From Capitulum mitella (taxonomy: Eukaryota; Arthropoda; Thecostraca; Pollicipedomorpha; Pollicipedidae): a stretch of DNA of 64,000 bases. The translations under genes were made by a program, and so were the position numbers. Location: contig CP099839.1 of the NCBI GenBank assembly GCA_030062745.1, positions 501,001-565,000 on the forward strand, written 5' to 3'. This document shows positions 42,401 to 52,316 of the stretch, in pieces (position 1 is the first letter of the stretch; every line of letters starts with the position of its first letter). The notes beneath the pieces were generated by a model. It made no database searches, had not been told where the DNA came from, and worked only from the letters and a program-made list of their open reading frames with translations.

Positions 42401-45400
42401 AGATGCCTGCACACCACATTAAGCTGCAGGACAACGCACATCAAACATCAAAGACGGCCTACACAGTACGTGAATTACGCTAACTTTTCTATTCAACTTC
42501 ATCGTGAAGCGGACTGTGGATACACAAACGCATACGACGTGAACAAAAGAAAAACTGATTTTCCTTTTTTATACTGAACTTATGTTCACATGACTGAAAC
42601 GCACGGAAGCAAATCATGAGGACCACTTTCAAGCCACACTTCTGTTTCATTACCCAATAATGCGATGACGTGTGCCTGACATGGTCAAAACACATCATCC
42701 AAACTTTAGAACATTGTTGCAAACCAAGCTTAAATAATGTTTCCAAAGCAAACATTCCAATATTTCTTCCATATGTGAATGGCATATAGCCGTCGGTGCA
42801 GCCGCGGGGGGGGGGGGTGACGGGACGTAGTAAAGTCGGTCCCAGGACGGGACGGACTAAGGCCCGCATTTTTTTAGTGAAGCCCACTGCACACTGTCTT
42901 CCCAGCAGGCGGTTTTCGTATGATTTCAGTTCTCAATGAGCTCCGACCCCCCCCCAAAAAAAGAACCCTGGCTGCGCCCCTACATATAGTTTGTTGACAA
43001 CTGGGTCATTCCACGTCAAATCACTAAAGATTTGATCCGACCGCTTTCGATTTTGGCGAAATTTGGTACGCTTATAGTACCTATGGAACAATGGCCACCC
43101 TTAATTTTCTAGCCTTGGTTGACCCCTGAGTTTGTTACAGGTCATCAAAGGTTACCGATTTGTACATACATGGTATGATTCAAATGCCCATAGCTTGATG
43201 GTAGACTGTCACAGAAAGGTGCAATGAGCGCCAATGCAAAGAGAACATTCTAACTTTCCTAAATACATCCATTTCTTCGCTGACCTTAAGATGATCTTTG
43301 AACCGATTAAATCGCATGTAACATTCCGGTTCTGACCATGTTTGCCTTCCGTCATCTTCGTGAAAATGTAGCACAAAATGTTCCCATGTATCTACAATAA
43401 GCGTCGCAAAAAAAACTTCCGGGAAAATTTCGGCTTTTCAGATATGTTGATATAAGTGTTGCCAAGTGGCGCTTGAGAAATATACCCTGGGGCTATTTTA
43501 CGAATACTGATTGATTCCGAGCATTTTGTTTGTCTGATTGTTCTACAGTTTGGTGTCCACAATGTCCTGCGCGTCTGCTACCCATCAGCTTTGCATGAAA
43601 TCGCTTTACACGAAAGGCCAAAGGTCACGACAACCCACCACCAACCGACCCCTGCCATCCAGATCTGACATACCGGTTCTTTACATGCGCACGGAAGTGA
43701 GTCTGTCGGGTGTTCTTAGGCCTATAAGCCAGCTGAGACAATTTAAGTCAAGCATCAGCGCCTTTTAATGTCAACCGAGGTCAATGACCTTGACTGACCT
43801 TCGATGGCTTATTTTGACCTTGGACCATTCATAGCTTTTATTAAGGGCGCTGTTTCGAATTTCACATCCATTTTTCACGCATCGAGCCATTTAAGTTCAT
43901 TCCATGCCAGCAAGAGGTCGCTGACTTACATGTCATTCTGGCCTGTTACATATTTTGGCCTGATTTGATCTGCTCAACTGGCCGGAGGCCATCTTTAAGG
44001 GTTCCAAGGAATACGTGCTAACCTTCAATGCGTGCAAACTCTAATACGTGAACAATACATGTGAAATTCGGAATCAGTGCCCTTAAAAAGCTATGAGACC
44101 TCGACTGGCTTTCACACGGCCCCGTTGCTCGACTTAAATTGCCTCACTTGGCTTGAAGGCCTAAGAAAAGCCGACAGACCCAATTTCGTGCACATACGAA
44201 GAACGGGTACATCAGATCTGAATGACTGGGGTCGATTGGTTGCGGGACGTCATGACCTTTGACCTTTCCCCTCAAGCAATTTAAAACCAAGCTCGTGTGG
44301 CAGGGATGCAGGACACTGTGCACATCAAATTGTAGAACAATCCGACAAACGAAAAGCACGAAATCAATCAATTTTCATGAAATAGCCTCAGGGCATATTT
44401 TCCAAACGACACTTGGTAACACTTGAGATAGCTGAAAAGTTCCAATTTCCCATTTTTGCCTATTACACATACTTGGGGACATAATGTAATGCATTTTCGC
44501 CAAGATAACGGTGGGCAAACATGGTTAAAACCGAAACTTTTACATGTCACCTTGTCACGTCAAAAGTTATCCCGAGGTCATGGAAAAAGGAGCTTACGTA
44601 TGAAACCTTGAACATTTCTCTCTTAAATGGCTTTAATCGCACCTTTCTGTGACAATCCATCGTCGAGTTGCGGGCATTCGAACCACGCAAAGTTGCAAAA
44701 GTCAGTGATCTTTCATGACACGTAACTTTGCCCTCAGACGTCATTCAGAGCTAAAAATTTATGAATGGCCATTTTTCGACAGGTATTATAAGCGTACCAA
44801 AAATCACCAAAATCGAATGGGACTGGGTCATGTCTGTGCGATCTGACGTGAAATTACCCATTTAACTATTCTGACGTACCGCCAGTGCAATACACTTTAA
44901 TGTCCTAACCAGTTTCCGCGCTGCCCATTTGGCATATAGGATTTTCAAACAGACGTTTGATTCCCAGGACCAACGATGTGGGAAAACAAAGCGCCATGTC
45001 ATCAAGTATAATGAGTTCCAGTACAGAAAATCACATACCTGCCCCAGCACCTGCGAACCCTGACATGCTAGCAATGTGTAATCGGCGGCATAACACTAGC
45101 AGACAAACAAGAAGCTTCCCGACCACCAAGTCCGCGTAAAAGACCCGACCAAAGCAACTATGCCCATGCCATGAACATCTGCTACACGCACGGTCCATGC
45201 TGAACCAACTCCCAGCGCGTGCACAAGTCCCGGTACCGTAAGCTCCGACGTCATCGACGTCCAGTTCCTGGGTGGAGGGCCTGAGGAGGCCGTCCAGCGT
45301 GCTGACTCGCGGCCACAGGTGCAGCCCCAGCGGGCTGCCGGCCGGCACCTGGGCCGCGCCGACACCGCTCACGTCATCTTTGCCCCGACATTTGTCCTTC

Positions 45401-48273
45401 TCGTCCCATTGGGACGCGTTGGTGTAGATAAGGTCCTCCAGGTCGGCAAGGCGCTCCTCGGGCGTGCTGCCGCAGCTGTACACGCACACGCTCTCGTTCT
45501 TCAAGCAAACGACTGGCAGGCGGCGGGTTCGGCGGGTTAGTACATGCAGCCAGTGTGGTTATACATGCCAGGTGAGAAGACATGTGGTCATAGATGTAGC
45601 CCCCACCACGTCCATATGCATGCAGGTATTCAAAGAGCACCACAACAAGGAGATATAGGTGGCGAAAGTGCGCATGCTGTGGCGACTACCATTTGCCTTA
45701 CTTAGTTAAAAAGCCAGAGCATTACTATAAACAGCCTTTATTCTCAATCTTGTTCTGGAACCACTGGCATCTAATATAAGTGCAGTGGGGAGCAGGTTAG
45801 GTTATCATTCACTGTCTTCAAACACCAAAATCAACATCAAGTCTCATGAAAGCAGTTGCAGAGACTACATCACATTCCTGACAATATATGACCAGAAGCC
45901 TGTACAAAATAAGTTCAGTGTATTTCACAACAAACATGCTTCCTTTCACATGTCAGTTATTAGGATAAATCCTGAATGGTACGATATAATGTCCTGGAAT
46001 TCTGCAGGACTTTTAACAACTAACTGGCATACTTTTGAAGCGTACGTCATGGTCATGCCACACTACTGCAGTTTCATCCTGCATGCCTCTTGGCAATTTT
46101 TTTAGATTACTCCCCACCCATATACTTTATGTAAACCAAATCGATGTCATGCTCCCCCATTTTATAGTGACTAATACTCAGTACATTTTGCAAAGACTTT
46201 ACTGTCACATGATAATCAAAGCCCTGTCTGCATGCCATCTTGATGGATCTGTCATGGTACATCACTTAATACCTGACATCTGACCTTCTTTTATTATGAT
46301 GAGAAATTCCCACTGACTTACATGTGCCATTTGTCATCCTTCTAATGATAAATCCCACTGAAATGTGCATACCACTTTTGTGCTTTTTGACTGAATCAAA
46401 GATGCAGCTGCAGACACATTCAAAGAGACCAACCAGGTGATGGCTTGTTAGCTGCTGGTCTGCCTGATGACATGCAATACAAATGTAGAAAGCTCACACC
46501 ATATTTCCCAAGGACAAAACTTGCATGTTCAGATGAGTTGTCATAACTGCCAGCTTATCACCATTCAAATTAATCCTCTATGATGGCATATATTATTGGT
46601 AAAGCAGGTTTACAGAAGAAATTGATATTTTCTCATTTTATCCTGGCTTCCACTACAGGAACCTATGGAGGAAGGTAATATCAGACCAGAGATGCAGGCA
46701 TGGGGGGGGGGGGAGGTGGGTAGCTGCCCCAACTTTTCTGAAGCTTAACACAAGCCCTATGGGCACTGACTCAAAAGAAATGACCCAAAATGCTTCTGAG
46801 CCATCTCCCTGCACCCAACTGCAAAGTTCCCATGCATCAACATTAAACCATAATGTACCTGGACCTGGACTTCAGCCTAAACTGACTCTCATATATCCTT
46901 TATTTTTTAACAAAATGTGAACAATGGGACATATAGCACACCTTGATTAATTCTGATTGTTTCAGTTGCTTCAGTTTACTAACTCTGGTCAATGTTGCAT
47001 TGCTATGCTAAGTTTCTGAAGAATAAAATGTTACCATTTTCCAGACACAATTTCACAGAAGAGACCCTTATGGACACCACTAAACCCATAAACACAATGC
47101 ATGCAAAGACTGCCCAGTGTCTCACAATGCCCCCTGAATTGCTCTCTTCCCATAAAAGCATACAATAACCCATTTTAGCTCAACTGGTTTGCACTGCACA
47201 CCAATCAACACTCCAATTCCAGACCCAGGTAAGAAACCTGGTTCTGAGGTAGGGCTCAAAATTTAGTGAGAAATGTTACATGTCTGACAAACAGGTGACC
47301 TGAAAAAACTTGTATTTCACATTCCACAAGCCCTCTGCAACAATTTGTAGTATGACTGATGTACAAAACTAAAACTTTCTCAAGGCATGCATCTCAAAAC
47401 CAATGTTCCTTGATCCTCAGCATGAGTAGCTCACTAAAAGTTCTACTGGATTTTGGACTGTTTTGGATTGATGTATTTCTAGCAATTATGTAGCTTAGCT
47501 TTTACACTTCCAAACCAGAACTAGTGCCAATTAGGACATGTCACAATGGAACATATCTTAAATCCAATGGTCCCAGAATGAAAACATGTGCCAATATGGA
47601 TGCCAGTCAACCATGTTTTTAGAAAACTACATTCATTTGAACAAAACAATCTGCAGTCCCCACACTACACCAGTTTTGCATATGCCAGACAATGAATGTT
47701 TAGTAAGAGCAAACAATAAACAGGACAACAAAACACTATGAAAAGACAGCACAGCTGTCAACTGGAAAACTACCTGGACAGTCAATAAAAAATCAGCATA
47801 CAGGCCAGTCCTTATGCACCCTGTCCAGTGGATGTTGACTAAAAACCAAAATAATGAATACAAATATTGCAACAAACACAATGACTGCAATCATTATATC
47901 AATACATGTTTCATGAATGAAGTAGATTTGCTAAAAACAGTTACTGTCACCTTTTTGAAAAACACATAAATACCATATGAATTTTTAGACAGCAATACAA
48001 ATGGGAAACTGCCAGTGATGAACACTTACCTTTGATGTCATAGGTTCTGTCTCCAAGACCATAATCCAAGACTTTTTTGCCATTGAAAAGCCCAAAGTTG
48101 ATGTTGCCTACAGAAGTTGTACTTGTCCTATTTTGCTGTTTCACAGATGAAACTATCCAGTAATCAGTGGCAAGCGCAGAACACAGGAGGACGGTAATTA
48201 TGCAACAAACAAAGAACGTTGCGAAAATGGACCCCTTCGCCCAATATTTTGGCTTCATGATCACAATGATCAC
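39273..48273 (-). CDS. Clarin-like four-transmembrane protein (5 exons)
   Basis: Proposed coding exons: 48273-48030, 45512-45373, 42139-41968, 39900-39765 and 39492-39273. Their phases join to 912 nt (303 residues; Met6 at 48258 is an alternative start). Clarin landmarks are helix 1 near the N-terminus, an Asn48-Arg-Thr glycosylation site, NFGLFNG and YGLGDR (human clarin-1 has YGLFHGEGVRQCGLGAR), helix 2, VEALTGVVGLYIWNGIAG (human ETLHGPLGLYLLSFISG), helix 3, helix 4, and a C-terminus GNTNAVNMIY resembling human ETTNVAADLMY. Clarins are tetraspan proteins of hair-cell and photoreceptor membranes and the actin cortex; that role is known for vertebrates and only inferred here. Exon 2 adds about 46 residues to the first extracellular loop, making the protein longer than human clarin-1 (232). 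The boundaries of exons 2, 3 and 5 are the least certain. Confidence 0.82.
39765..39900 (-). CDS. Clarin-like exon 4 (helix 3 and loop)
   Basis: 136 nt between GTTGCAG and donor GTGAGA. It encodes FFEILALVLWGVQFHKRLRH, then WSTEGLASLGYSY, corresponding to the second extracellular loop of clarins. Confidence 0.82.
40216..40992 (-). other. Unexplained 258-codon open frame inside the clarin-like gene
   Basis: The frame is unusually long for an intron and lies on the same strand as the host gene. No signal peptide, helix pattern or motif is recognisable, and codon use changes from A/T-rich in its first two-thirds to G/C-rich at the end. It could be chance or a decayed transposon gene. Confidence 0.2.
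41294..41460. repeat. Degenerate minisatellite of about 41 bp, four units
   Basis: Variants of TTCAGCGAGGCTTCTGTCGC recur four times with CAGCGGCAGC-like spacers. In translation the same segment reads ASVAGS, VSVAGS, ASVAGS. It lies in the intron between clarin-like exons 3 and 4. Confidence 0.7.
41968..42139 (-). CDS. Clarin-like exon 3 (helix 2)
   Basis: 172 nt, phases 0 to 1. It encodes TEPKFMVYGLWLSTIVMMG, a long helix, then NPVEALTGVVGLYIWNGIA. The donor is GTGAGG. A second acceptor 17 nt upstream (CTCTTGCAG) has a better pyrimidine tract, but it puts a TGA in frame if exon 2 ends at its strong GTGAGC donor. Confidence 0.8.
42791..42982. mobile_element. hAT-type MITE, copy 1
   Basis: A 192-bp element with imperfect terminal inverted repeats (GTGCAGCC at one end, TAGGGGCGCAGCC at the other on the opposite strand), each next to a G/C homopolymer. 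It is flanked by CATATAGC and CATATAGT, an 8-bp target duplication with one mismatch, as expected for hAT. Its middle (GGTTTTCGTATGAT) is shared with the copy near 51 kb. It encodes nothing. Confidence 0.75.
43001..44860. mobile_element. Foldback element with inverted arms of about 0.85 kb
   Basis: The left arm (about 43001-43886) and the right arm (about 44041-44860) are diverged reverse complements along their whole length. Shared landmarks include TGTCACAGAAAGGTGC, TTCGATTTTGG with GGTACGCTTATA, TGATTGTTCTACAG and GAATTTCACAT. Outer ends are TGGGTCATTCCACGTCA and TGGGTAATTTCACGTCA. The centre is about 150 bp. I see no transposase frame. Foldback transposons, or a nonautonomous element with very long terminal inverted repeats, would look like this. 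A target duplication is not clear. Confidence 0.8.
45373..45512 (-). CDS. Clarin-like exon 2 (inserted extracellular loop)
   Basis: 140 nt after CCGCCTGCCAG, with donor GTGAGC. It encodes VVCLKNESVCVYSCGSTPEE, an acidic stretch, NAS (glycosylation site) and KCRGKDD. Four cysteines suggest disulfides. This segment has no counterpart in the human clarin-1 sequence I recall. Confidence 0.7.
45684..48173. other. CpG-depleted block (intron 1 and part of exon 1 of the clarin-like gene)
   Basis: Reading every base, I find no CpG between 46143 and 48173 (about 2.03 kb) and only four between 45684 and 46142. TpG and CpA are abundant. CpGs resume densely at both edges: three within 45662-45684, and several directly after 48173. 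The rest of the window is CpG-rich. Conversion of methylated CpG to TpG/CpA is the likeliest cause. Confidence 0.9.
48030..48273 (-). CDS. Clarin-like exon 1 (helix 1 and first loop)
   Basis: It encodes the N-terminus, helix 1 (about residues 15-36), Asn48-Arg-Thr, NFGLFNG and YGLGDR, ending in phase 1 at donor GTAAGT. About 143 nt of it lie inside the CpG-free block. Confidence 0.85.
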
Positions 48274-48914
48274 TCAAACCGAGTTTGCCTAACAGATCCA
48301 GCGAAGCCCAAGCTTCAAACTCCTCAAGAGTGATACTGGAGCCCACCCGCTCCTCAATTTCCACAAAGACAGGCACGAGCCCTGCTGCACTTCGCCCTTG
48401 AAACTTCGCGTTACACCATAACACAATGGGCTTCCGTACTGCACCGTAGACGTGCTACAATCGCGGCGCTCCGGGCGCTAACTGACGACAATCTCGAGCC
48501 GGCGGAGGACGCAGGTGAGAGTTGATGATGTCATTACCTGGTTGTCTATGACGTCAGGCATCGCAGCCAAACGCGCTTCTTGAAAATGAATAAATGGACT
48601 TAAATTTTTTCTTTTGGTTGAAGACATGCACGTGTATGCAAGTTAACTGAAGACGCACGTATGTGGGCTACTTGATGTGTTTACTTTTTTATACCGGCAA
48701 AGTCATAGACTTAGCAAGTAGAGCTGAGCATAGGCGGCGGAACGGGAAGACGGGGACGAAGGTGGGGGGCGAGGGAGCGCGGGGGCACCGCACCCCCGTT
48801 AACTGAAAAAATTTAGCATTAACCCTCTGGCGCCGCATGGAAAGAAATGGCTCGAAAAGTAGCGGGTGCCCACCGTTGTCAGACACGTTCTGCTGCTTCA
48901 GTGGAGCTGAGGAT

Positions 48915-49105
48915 TTGGATTCGATTGATTCGAATATTCGACCAAATATTCAGATTCAGCGAATGCTCTTGTGTTTATTTCAAAACCCGAATATCTGGCG
49001 AAAATTCGGTGCCGCTTTTTTATCCAAATATTCAGATTCGGACATTCGATGTCGTATAGTCATATTCGATGTCACAGACATTCGAATGCCAACGGAGCAT
49101 TCGAA
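48915..49105. repeat. ATTCG/ATATTC-rich degenerate repeat tract
   Basis: ATTCG, ATATTC and their complements recur at short irregular intervals, for example GATTCGAATATTCGACC and AAATATTCAGATTCG. It looks like a decayed simple satellite or transposon end. Confidence 0.6.
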
Positions 49106-50996
49106 ATTCTGTTTCGTTTCGCTGCAGAATCTGAAGAAATATTTTTGCCAAAATATACATAACCAAGCGGAATATGCCAATCGGGGCACTGTCTAACATT
49201 GTTCTGGCTTCTGCACGTCATTCTAGATCAGAGCAACTCTGAGAGTGATATTACTAAGATATGCCAAGGGGTGTGGTTTCTTATCTCTTTGTGGGTGCCC
49301 TGGCAGTCACAAAGTGGAAATGGGCACCTGCAATACGACTTGGGCATCCACAACTTAAAGCATATTTAAATATTCAAATATTTATGTTCTCAGGCCCATG
49401 ATGTTAACCACCCAAAATGAACTTTATCAGCAATAACCGGAACTTTATTTACTGCATTGCCACCCATTTATTGTTTTTCCCCACCACCCTCCAAGAAAAA
49501 TTATGTCAAACTGGGTCCTGGAGCAAGGATCCCCCATTACATAGTCTACTCTACTATTATACTACTACTACTACTAGTGATATAAATATATATATATATA
49601 TATTGCATATTATACTAGATATATATATACTAGTACTATATACCATACTACTGCTATAGTCTACTCTATTATCGACTCAAATTGTGAATTTTAACTGCAC
49701 ATGTGCGATTAAAGAGGACATTTTTATGAATCGAAGCGTAGGTACCATTCATTCTTGCCAACTCGTTCCCGTTAACTCATATTTTACTTGGGTAAGTACG
49801 CTGGCTGTCAGCCCAAGTTTTCATCTATTTACCCTAGTTCCTTTTCACCAATGAGATCACCGACAAAACGTGTAAACATACCGTTAACCTCAGCGATGTC
49901 GAGGCTGCCAGCAGCTGACGAACATCGAAATTATGAAGGCGGCCATCATGTATTCAGGCAAGTACTGCTGCAATTTTATGAACTGAATTTCCCCCGCAGC
50001 TGTGCATTACGTGAATAGGACGAAATTCTTTGGTGTTTTGTGTCAAAACAATCGTCGCTGCCGTTTATAACTGCGTCTGGTATCGCAAAGCAGAGTGTTG
50101 GGTAAGCATCGCGTGCGTGATAGTTTTACCTACGTATGTATTTTCTGCTCGCTGATTGGCTCCTTTCTCTAGGAGTGCGTATTTGTGTTTCGAGTACCGA
50201 TAGCACTGTCGATAAATATTACAAATAATAAGAACGCGTAAAATATTGGTTCAAGATGACCAAAATGCGCTTTTCCTTCACATGATAATTCATAACCAAT
50301 CATAAATATTCTCCGGAAATTGTTTTTGAGGTAACGGAAAAAATACATTCCCTTTAAAGATGTCGCCTCCGTACAGTCATCCATGGTTTACGTAACAAAT
50401 CCTCATGCAGTTTACCGCCGTAATACCTTTTTAAATTCATTCCTCTGAAGTTTAGGCATAAACGCCTGTTACGACCTCCTCCTCTCCGTCCTCGATACGC
50501 AATGTGTGGATGTACCCATATGCCTTTTGGGTACCCACAATCATTTTCCAAAAACCATACCCTTGGATATGCCTACCACCCACTGTGGTACAGATCTATC
50601 CATCATATTTCGTGGGGAGACGAGTAGCCTCAAGAATAATCTGACGTGTGTTCCGTGTCTGGCAACAACGGGCGGAGACGCCGGGTCGGTATCACTCGGT
50701 GCGTGATCCTTGACGGTATCGTAAATTAAATAAGAGCGTGTTTATATTGTCTGTTTTATTTTAGGCTATTAAGAAAAATACAGGAAAATAGCTAGTCTCT
50801 CAGTACAGTAACAGGTGTTGTACGTACAGTAAACTTTTGCATATGTGCTGATTTTCCGTCGTCACGGGCATATACGAGTCCGAAACTGAATCGAGAAACT
50901 GCGGCACCGGGAGTCCCTCACACACTATCCCGGCGATTAAAACTCGAAATTTTCGCTCCGAAGGTGTGGCTAATTTCAAACATATTGTGTTCAGTA

Positions 50997-51161
50997 CATC
51001 GGCGCAGCCATGGCAGAGGGGGGGCTCGCCCCCTCCCCCCTAGGCTCGTATTTTTGAGTGAAAGCCACTGTACATCGTCTTCTCAGCAGACGGTTTTCGT
51101 ATGATTCCAGCTCTCGTTGGGCTCCCCCCCCCCCCCCTAGAAGATCCTGGCTGTGCCCCTG
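50997..51161. mobile_element. hAT-type MITE, copy 2
   Basis: It shares with 42791-42982 the order GCGCAGCC, G/C runs, TTTTGAGTGAAGCC-like sequence, GGTTTTCGTATGATT and a C run before CTGGCTGTGCCCCTG. On the opposite strand the end reads CAGGGGCACAGCCAGGAT, a typical hAT terminus. Flanking GTTCAGTA and GCTTAGCA could be a decayed 8-bp duplication (three transitions). Confidence 0.7.
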
Positions 51162-51468
51162 GCTTAGCACGATTTTAATCACGCGCAATTACTCTCTTTG
51201 AACAGAAACAAAAATCTTTGCTGCTTTCCCTAGAGGCCACATTCCCACATGACTTTTGGAAATCAAACATCATAGCTTTGCTTTATATGGAAAAATATCT
51301 AGTGGTAAATGCTAAATATTCATCGTCTCCATGTCTTCATCAGTTTTGCAACAATTTGGTGTGCTTTCCCCTCTTACTCTGGGACCAAAGACAGGGACGT
51401 GCGTTCCGCACCATGCACCATGCACCCGTTCTGTTTGAACAAGTGCCCCTCTAAATACTTTGAGCCTA

Positions 51469-51473
51469 ATTCT
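51469..51473. repeat. Target-site duplication, left copy (ATTCT)
   Basis: The five bases before the 5' LTR equal the five after the 3' LTR at 55714-55718. Confidence 0.9.
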
Positions 51474-51617
51474 TGTGATGTTTTGTGTGTATTCTTTATT
51501 ACTTAGTCAAGTTCATTGATTATGTTTATCCATCTGTTCCAGGCATACACGTGACAATGAAGCTGAATAAAGCCCTCATGTCAGCTCATCTTGCTTCTGT
51601 CTAGATTTGGCACCACA
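51474..51617 (+). repeat. 5' LTR (144 bp)
   Basis: Starts TGTGATGTTTTG and ends GGCACCACA (TG...CA). The 3' LTR has the same length and differs at three positions, about 2%. An AATAAA at 51566 can act as polyadenylation signal, placing the R region in the last ~60 bases. Confidence 0.95.
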
Positions 51618-51618
51618 A

Positions 51619-51634
51619 TTTATTCAGCTTAATT
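51619..51634 (+). promoter_or_regulatory. Candidate self-complementary primer-binding site
   Basis: Two bases past the 5' LTR, TTTATTCAGCTTAATT is the exact reverse complement of 55652-55667 in the 3' LTR; the 5' LTR equivalent has one mismatch. No TGG for pairing with a tRNA 3' end is present here. Tf1-type elements prime from the folded 5' end of their own RNA, and this arrangement fits that mode. Confidence 0.6.
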
Positions 51635-51644
51635 CAGCGCAAAC

Positions 51645-52316
51645 ATGGACAAGATTGCCCGTCCAACCAAGTTTGACATCGCACCCAATGCACCATCCAG
51701 CAGCAAGCACTGGAAGCTGTGGCTAAGGAACTTCAAGTACTTCCTCACCCAGATCGAAGAGCACACCCCTGACAAGCTGGAGGTGTTGTTCCTGCACATC
51801 GGCACGAACGTCGTCGATGTGATCCAGGACTGCACAACATACGAAGACGCCATGGAGAAGCTGGACGCCGCCTACCTCAAACCGCCAAATGAAATATATG
51901 CGAGACATCTCCTCTCCACAAGAGTACAGAAACCTGATGAGAGCTTGGATGAATTTCTCCTCACCCTGAACACGCTGGCGAGTGACTGTAACTTCAAAGC
52001 TGTCTCAGCTGCAGAGAACCGCTCGTCCTTCATCCGGGACTCTTTCATCAGAGGGCTTCGCTCACCAATCATCAGGGCCAGACTCCTCGAGAACGCGACC
52101 CTCACTCTGGACAAGGCCGTCGAACAAGCCAGGACCCTGGAACAAGCGCAACAGAACGCGGAGTCGTATCCGGCTCCGACTCCGGTTGCCGCCGCCACCT
52201 GTGTCCATCCGCCCGAACTGGATCTGGACGGCGCGGAACTGCCGGAGACTGCGGCGGCTGCAGCGTACTTCCCAAAGGAGGCGCCCCAGCCCCACCATGT
52301 TTCTTCTGTGGGTTAA
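51645..52316 (+). CDS. gag: Retrotransposon Gag (capsid part)
   Basis: 223 codons from the first ATG after the LTR. The protein is mostly helical, without recognised catalytic motifs, as expected for a capsid-like Gag. It stops just before two CCHC zinc knuckles (CX2CX4HX4C, about 52298-52339 and 52358-52400), which lie in the -1 frame, the same frame as protease and reverse transcriptase. Either a programmed -1 shift occurs here or a base has been lost or gained. I see no clear slippery heptamer. Confidence 0.85.
   Translation: MDKIARPTKFDIAPNAPSSSKHWKLWLRNFKYFLTQIEEHTPDKLEVLFLHIGTNVVDVIQDCTTYEDAMEKLDAAYLKPPNEIYARHLLSTRVQKPDESLDEFLLTLNTLASDCNFKAVSAAENRSSFIRDSFIRGLRSPIIRARLLENATLTLDKAVEQARTLEQAQQNAESYPAPTPVAAATCVHPPELDLDGAELPETAAAAAYFPKEAPQPHHVSSVG

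Larger units (their letters stand above)
48274..51473. other. Intergenic region between the clarin-like gene and the LTR element
   Basis: It begins with a CpG-containing stretch to about 48.56 kb, the likely 5' flank of the clarin-like gene (minus strand). It then holds an ATTCG-rich tract, an A/T-rich tract near 49.55-49.65 kb and a MITE near 51 kb. No gene was recognised. Confidence 0.45.
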
